64,000 nucleotides of DNA from Zerene cesonia. Lineage: Eukaryota; Arthropoda; Insecta; Lepidoptera; Pieridae. Made by a program: the position numbers and the translations under genes. The stretch covers positions 5,074,195 to 5,138,194 of the forward strand of contig NC_052113.1 in the NCBI RefSeq assembly GCF_012273895.1, given 5' to 3'. How positions within the stretch are numbered: position 1 is the first letter of the stretch; each line of letters opens with the position of its first letter. The notes under the pieces were generated by a model. That model was not told the origin of the DNA, did not search any database, and saw only the letters and a list, made by a program, of their open reading frames with translations. Positions 58,173-64,000 of this stretch are shown piece after piece.

Positions 58173-61100
58173 ATGTGGACTATGTTCTTGAGAATTATTA
58201 TACATTAATCATATAACCTATTTTCTGTTCAAAGACCACACAGATTATAAGCAAAAGACAATTCCAATTGTGACTATTCTAAGCAGTGGCCCAAAAAGCA
58301 TTGTTACAATGTTAGCGCATCATGTCATGTAAGAACTTTGAGTCGGTAACTGTATGTTAATCACGTTGGGCGGTAACGGTGTCGAAACACATGTCGGCGG
58401 CTATTGTTAAAGGAACTTGATTTTAATATAAAAAAAATCTATGAATAATATCGAATGGTTCGTAGAACAAATACCACTTTAAATAAAACGCACGCTGTAT
58501 CCTATACGGAACGTGACTGATCATTTGTGTTTATTTCCATTATCAGATAAAATAACTGTCTTTGCATACCTATCATAGATAATTCTCTATCCCAGATAAA
58601 TTGTATATATCACAAAGATAAAGACCATTATGCTCTTAGATCGTATACCTATTGCGATTCGACATAAAACATGCCTTTAAACCAATTAAATATTACTACG
58701 AAAACCAAGAACTTACATATTAGCTAAGTATCAAAAACAACATTAAAAAGCATTTATTTAAAATTAATTCCAAGCGGTGGCTCAATTTTAATCTTCTCTA
58801 TCTATAGACGTGGGTTGTGCATTTTATGCAAAACTTCAAACGTAAGTTCTCCCACTCGCAGCGCCAGCATTAGCTTCAAGCTTACGTATTAATTCAGGTT
58901 TTAAGTCTTAATTCTCTACAAATTACCGCACACTGCATATTTGCGAATATTTTATATTTAACTCAGATTTATTATTGATGCACGAAAATTGCAAATTGTA
59001 TCAAACGTTAGTCATACTGACGCATGAGCCATAACGCACTAATTACTTGTCTTATACTATTTTTACAGAAAATACGATAAATCAAGTTAAACAATGATGA
59101 CTCATATCTCAAGTTTTATCCATGCAAAAAGCATTCGCTTAAATTGCATAATAAACTGCAGCCCGATTTCCGCATTCATCGTCGCTCCAATTTGAGTCTG
59201 CAATTCCCTGGCGCAAAGTTCCTCAGGGTCTCAAAAAGCTAAACCGAATTCAGTATAGGGAAGTTAGATCAGCGTGTACGAAGCACTCAGCTTCCACTTT
59301 TAACTAAATTGAAGTTGCTTGGTGAAGAGTGCACGTGACGCATCAGTCCGTCTGTCCGTTTGTAAGCTACGTGATTGGATTAAAGTGGACTTCTTCGGTC
59401 TGTATGCGTTTTTGAAAACTGCTTCGCCCCATGATCGATATTCCGAGTGCGGTTAGTTAGTCACTGATTTCGTCATCTCTGCGGTTTGCGGATATCTTAT
59501 TGATATCGAGGAAGTTATGACCATTCTTATTCCAAACGCAACATTGAAAAGAATGGGTTTATAAATTACAGTGCCATATATGGTACATTAAAAAGCTGTA
59601 CGTGTTGAGCTTACGATTTTAAAGACGTGAGAAAACTGTTGATCGAAACTCAGAAGATTACAAAATACTAATTTAAAAAAAAAGTGCTGAAAATAGACAA
59701 AAAACACTACTCAACTACTAGTACTTTCTTGACATAGATAGTGTCACATTCATGATCGAAAACTGTTGTCGCCTTAAAACTAAAACCAAAACATGTAAAA
59801 CAATATTCGTCGAGATGCACCGACCTCTTTCTATATTTCTTTTTTTAAACACTCAAGGAGACACGGTTATCTAAGCATCAAGTGGTGTACACGGTGGTGC
59901 ACACGAAAGTACGTTAGAATGTGTAAGGGGGTGAAACATGTGAAGCACCTATGATAAGAAACCCGCTTGAAGTTTATGAACCTTCCGCGGATGATATTCA
60001 AAAACCGTAAACGTAGCATTTCTAGGAAACGAGAGGTTTTATACCTCTTTATTTTTATACTCAACTATATAGATAATATAAATTGTAAACTTATAGAATG
60101 GATCTATAATGTTAAATGTTCAATTAAATTCTTAAGAATATTCAGTTGGTAACCGTTATATTTTGTTGTCCCGACCTACGACGATTTATAATGAATTAAT
60201 AGAGGTTTCGAAATAATTAACTTTAACGACTTATACACAAGTATACCCGTTTAATGGCTGCTTTGGTCCCCATCTACGTCAACTGACCGAAAGATATTTC
60301 AGTCATTCATGAATATTGAACTTTACAAAACGTAGGTACCTATTTCTGATATAAAACTAGAGCATGGTCTATTATATAATTATATGTATATAAGTATAAT
60401 GATGATTAGATCTTTGCAACTGACCTTCCTGGTACTTTATTAGGTTAAATAATACATACACGGGAAGCACAAATGTAACGTCAAATCCATATGGAGTTTA
60501 CTTGGAAGGTTCAGAAGGTATGAAGTATGAGCTATGCATGAAACGTTGTTCACTCTACGTGCTATTGTGTTCCTAGTTTGGGAGGAACTTTGTCTGCTAA
60601 ACGAAAGTTATACAGACAAGAACAGTTTGATTATTCATTACGTACTTAGTTGTTTTAATTAAAGAATTTAGTATGTCTATGTATCTGTTATTTTAATGAG
60701 TATAAATGAAATACACTGTTATTTAGAACTCAATTTACTTACTTCTTTATTTATCGTTAACCTTTAATTTTTGTTAGTATCTATTTAACTACCTTTAAGA
60801 GTCTATATTTATAGTACGTATTACGTAGTGGCAGATGTTACGTAGTGAAGAATTGTCGCTTTATATATTTATAATACAATATTTTATTATCAAATGTATA
60901 TTGTATGTTTCATCGTGAAAAGTATGTTGTAGGAAGCACCTAAGCATCGATAATATAAGGTCACAAGTCAACTAACAGATGTTCCGTCCACTTGAAATGT
61001 TTTTTGAGTTGTTATTTTATAACGAAGGAAAATTTATTGAAAATTTCTTAAAAAGCTTATAAACTTACCTTATCATTAAATGCACTAAAGTCGGATTTTC

Positions 61101-64000
61101 AATTAATATACAACCAAATAGATAATATTGCTGAACTACGAAATTATACAAAAAGCCATTCAACACTTCGCGGAACATAACAATAGACTGTATCTCATAC
61201 GCGGAACATAACAACTCTTATAGGTATGTCGTATACTCATAATAATCAGTATATACTAAAATACAATGTTATTCCGAATATTCGCAATATATTGTACATC
61301 TGTCATACACACCAGTTTTGCCTATGACTGCAGTGGACATGAGATACTAATTGACAGTTCTGTGACATATCTGAAATGTAATATCTAGTTTTTTGATAAC
61401 CGTTTGAGGATATCGAAAAAGTTATTATGCCTTACACAGTCGTTATACAATTCTAGATTATTTTGCGAAATTGTTGTTTTCGTTTAATTCGTTACATAAT
61501 TTTTATGGTGCTTATAAAAATATAATGGAGTCATTAAAAATTTTACATGATTCAAGTACTGCTTTTTAAAGTATTTTACTTTAATTTAGGCTTTATTCCA
61601 ATGTTTTGTAATTAATTATTTATACTGACGATTGAACAATCAAGTACATCAATTTAAAAGGTAAGGATTGTAGTATATTATTTTTGTTTAAAGTATTATT
61701 TATAACTCTATACAGTTCTTCTACGAAACAATCAAATTCATTTCATTTATACATTCATTCATTCAATATTAAATCAATAATAATAAATATTTAAATTTGC
61801 TCATTTACTTCTCTCTCAAGTACGCATAGATATATTTCCTCACAATTCAATATAAGTATGTCAACGCACCGAACCAAAATTTCTTTAGCTAAATCCCCGC
61901 TTATTCTTCAATGTTTATAACCGCTTTTACACAAACAATAGCCTTACTGAAGTAGCACGGAATCGAAATGAAATCCGAACGCTTTTATAAATTGATTTCT
62001 TTGTTGCGCCCTTAAAGTATGTAATCCGTTCAGTAAGATGGGATTTTACAACAGGCAAATGTTGGGTGGCGGATGGGGCCCATGAGGATACGAAATTAGT
62101 ATAGCGATGTTGCATCCCCTTCCCCCTCTACGTTATGTAACGTACGTGCTTTCGCGGAGACGTTATAAGATCACCGGTTTCTCGTGGGATATATTAATTG
62201 AAATGCACACTTAAAGTTGCTTAAATGCTTTATTGTTGTATAAACAGCAGAAAATTATCGTCATTTATTTATTCACGTCTTAGAAAAATCTACTAGACTT
62301 TTTACGATATAAGCTACTCTATGAACTCTCTCTTCTCATCTTGCTTCAAAAAAGTATATAATTTATCATGCGAATTTGTCTAACGATATATTGATATAAC
62401 ATTTATTTTTTCAATATAGCAAACTGATACAAATACATATGTTGATAACTATCGGGTTTCGAAAAATTATCAAATCGTTGAACATTTAATCGAAAACGGA
62501 TATCTATCAATTCTATAGCGACTTAGCAACTTATCACATGTCCTATGGGACGGCTTGAAACTTCGCCTGATAATTTTATTTTATCTTTTACTGGCAAAAG
62601 CCAATATTCCAATTTTAACTTGTTCGCAGAACTGACTCAACTGTTAAATCCTAACAGCGGAGCATTATCTGATATGTTCTCTTGCACAAGTACAGCTCGA
62701 TTTCGTGACACAGAGTCCTTATCGCGCGACCCGACCGCCTGACCTGTATTTATCAATTCAAAGGAAAAGTGAATCGAGCAATATTGTAGCATAGCGTGAG
62801 TCACTTAAACAATTACCCCTGTTTGTATTGGCAATAACAATAACATTTATCAAATTACTCGAAAGGTAAAGAGAGAAATTGACAAAGCAAGCAAAAGGCT
62901 TTCAAGACTCGCGTGTTGCGACGTGTTTGCATCGGTAATTTGTTTGCAGGCAGCACCACGGCTGGCTACATTAATGGATGCACGGCGCACACGCGAAACA
63001 CGCCACTCCTGAAACGCTTAATCTTTGAACGTCTTTCTTAAAAAGAAAACGGCGATTCACCTCGTACACTCGATTTGTTAACAAGCTCCGATACCACAGA
63101 CGTCTAGACTGATCCATTAATTATTGGGTTGTACAAAAGAATTCACAGTTACTCAAGAGTTGTGAGATTAAAGTTTGACAAAAGGCTTTTTAACTTTTTT
63201 CCATCTTAATACAAGGCTGAAGGCTTTCTAGCCGTGACGAAAAGGTTTTTTACCCGGTGTTAACCTTGAGTTGAGATAGAAAAATCGTTAATTAGCGAAA
63301 ACAATGAACACTCATTAAAATGTTGAATACATTTTAATTTAATTAAAGCAAGAGCGAAGTTAATGAAAAACAATAATAGTTATACCGTAGACCACTTCGT
63401 GTAACGAGTTAAGTTTCGAAACGTTCGAGTCAGTGTGCAATCGACTGAATCTAACCTGTGTCAGAGATAAACAAACCACAACTATCTTCAATTCCACTTG
63501 TAATAATACTAGAGAGGTCTAGCTTACATTTGAATAGTATCTAACGTACAGAAACAACAGTCGATAGAACGGAAATGATAAAACGCATTCAATACTACTT
63601 TGTAAATCTTAAAGTAGATATGGTAACAAGGGAATATGTAAATAAATTTTAACTGCATTTTTTTTCCTTTTATTATTCTTCAAAGTCATAAGAGTTTACA
63701 AATTTAAAAACCAGTCTTAAGTCACTCAAATTAATACAAAAATTTCAAATTAAGCTTTTTACAAGTGCGCGATTTTCGTGAGAAAATATCCACTTAATTG
63801 GCATAACGCGAACGGAACTGTATGGTGATCAATATGTCAAATTAATGTAAATAAATGGTGTAATAAAAATTATACAATTTTTGTGTAGATGAACATAGCT
63901 TTGGCGTCGTTGTTGCTTTGGTGTAGCTTGAATTTTCAGAATATTATTTGAAATTGAAAAAAAATATAAACAGACGTAATGAAAAAATGTACACATACAT
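58173..64000. other. Non-coding DNA to the end of the window
   Basis: No gene is supported. The stretch at 59160-59480 is GC-richer and has promoter-like words. There is a direct repeat of CGCGGAACATAACAA at 61169-61183 and 61200-61214. The open frames at 61927-62115 (minus) and 62545-62742 (plus) are 62-65 codons with somewhat better composition but no recognisable motif. GC-richer DNA at 62900-63110 has no clear landmark. Confidence 0.45.

Noticed and set aside
61070..61160. Strong minus-strand donor ATAAG/GTAAGT
   Set aside because: No acceptor or coding frame is upstream. Consensus-like donors occur many times in this window.
61169..61214. 15-bp direct repeat CGCGGAACATAACAA
   Set aside because: There are only two copies with a 16-bp spacer. 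No element lies between them, so it is a small local duplication.
62545..62742. 65-codon plus frame starting MGRLETSPDN
   Set aside because: The opposite strand is also open over much of it and no family is recognisable, so it was not annotated as a gene.

Overview
The window is AT-rich eukaryotic DNA, roughly two-thirds A+T by eye. It has GT-AG introns, dispersed retroposon fragments and microsatellites, and no operons. Several repeats match fragments I associate with moth and butterfly genomes, for example ones beginning CTAGCTGCGCCCC or containing GGCGCTTACCATCAGGCG. I therefore read it as a lepidopteran nuclear genome. That is recognition from memory, not a database result.

Only one host protein-coding gene can be supported. 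It lies on the minus strand at about 3.7-6.9 kb. A 1,366-nt exon (6887-5522) encodes 455 residues of a polar, Ser/His/Arg/Asp-rich and probably disordered protein. It starts at a strong Kozak ATG just downstream of a splice acceptor. Short downstream exons at 5000-4894, 4173-4119 and 3976-3954 can be joined in frame to give a protein of about 516 residues. A poly(A) signal candidate lies at 3742-3737. The gene has unusual control features: two upstream ATGs, a tandem splice acceptor 13 nt apart, and a 55-nt cassette exon whose skipping would change the C-terminus. I could not identify the family.

At 11.2-13.9 kb there is the 3' part of a non-LTR retrotransposon, with an intact reverse-transcriptase C-terminal region of 383 codons. 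Its upstream part is lost in an assembly gap of exactly 1,000 N. The large frames that span the gap are artefacts of the N run.

The rest (about 7-11 kb and 14-64 kb) is intronic or intergenic DNA. It holds retroposon pieces: 22.7-23.9, 28.0, 28.6, 31.6-31.8, 33.3, 43.6-45.7 and 57.9-58.2 kb. A short family with terminal inverted repeats and 12-13 bp target duplications occurs at 230-388 and 46003-46154, with a decayed copy near 8.85 kb. There are four notable hairpins (2573, 8923, 17330, 54756) and several GC-rich blocks that could be regulatory. No tRNA, rRNA, CRISPR array or bacterial-type element was found.

Most interesting are the reciprocal truncation of the TIR family with long target duplications, the perfect 26-bp hairpin at 54756-54812, and the splicing and uORF layout of the single gene.
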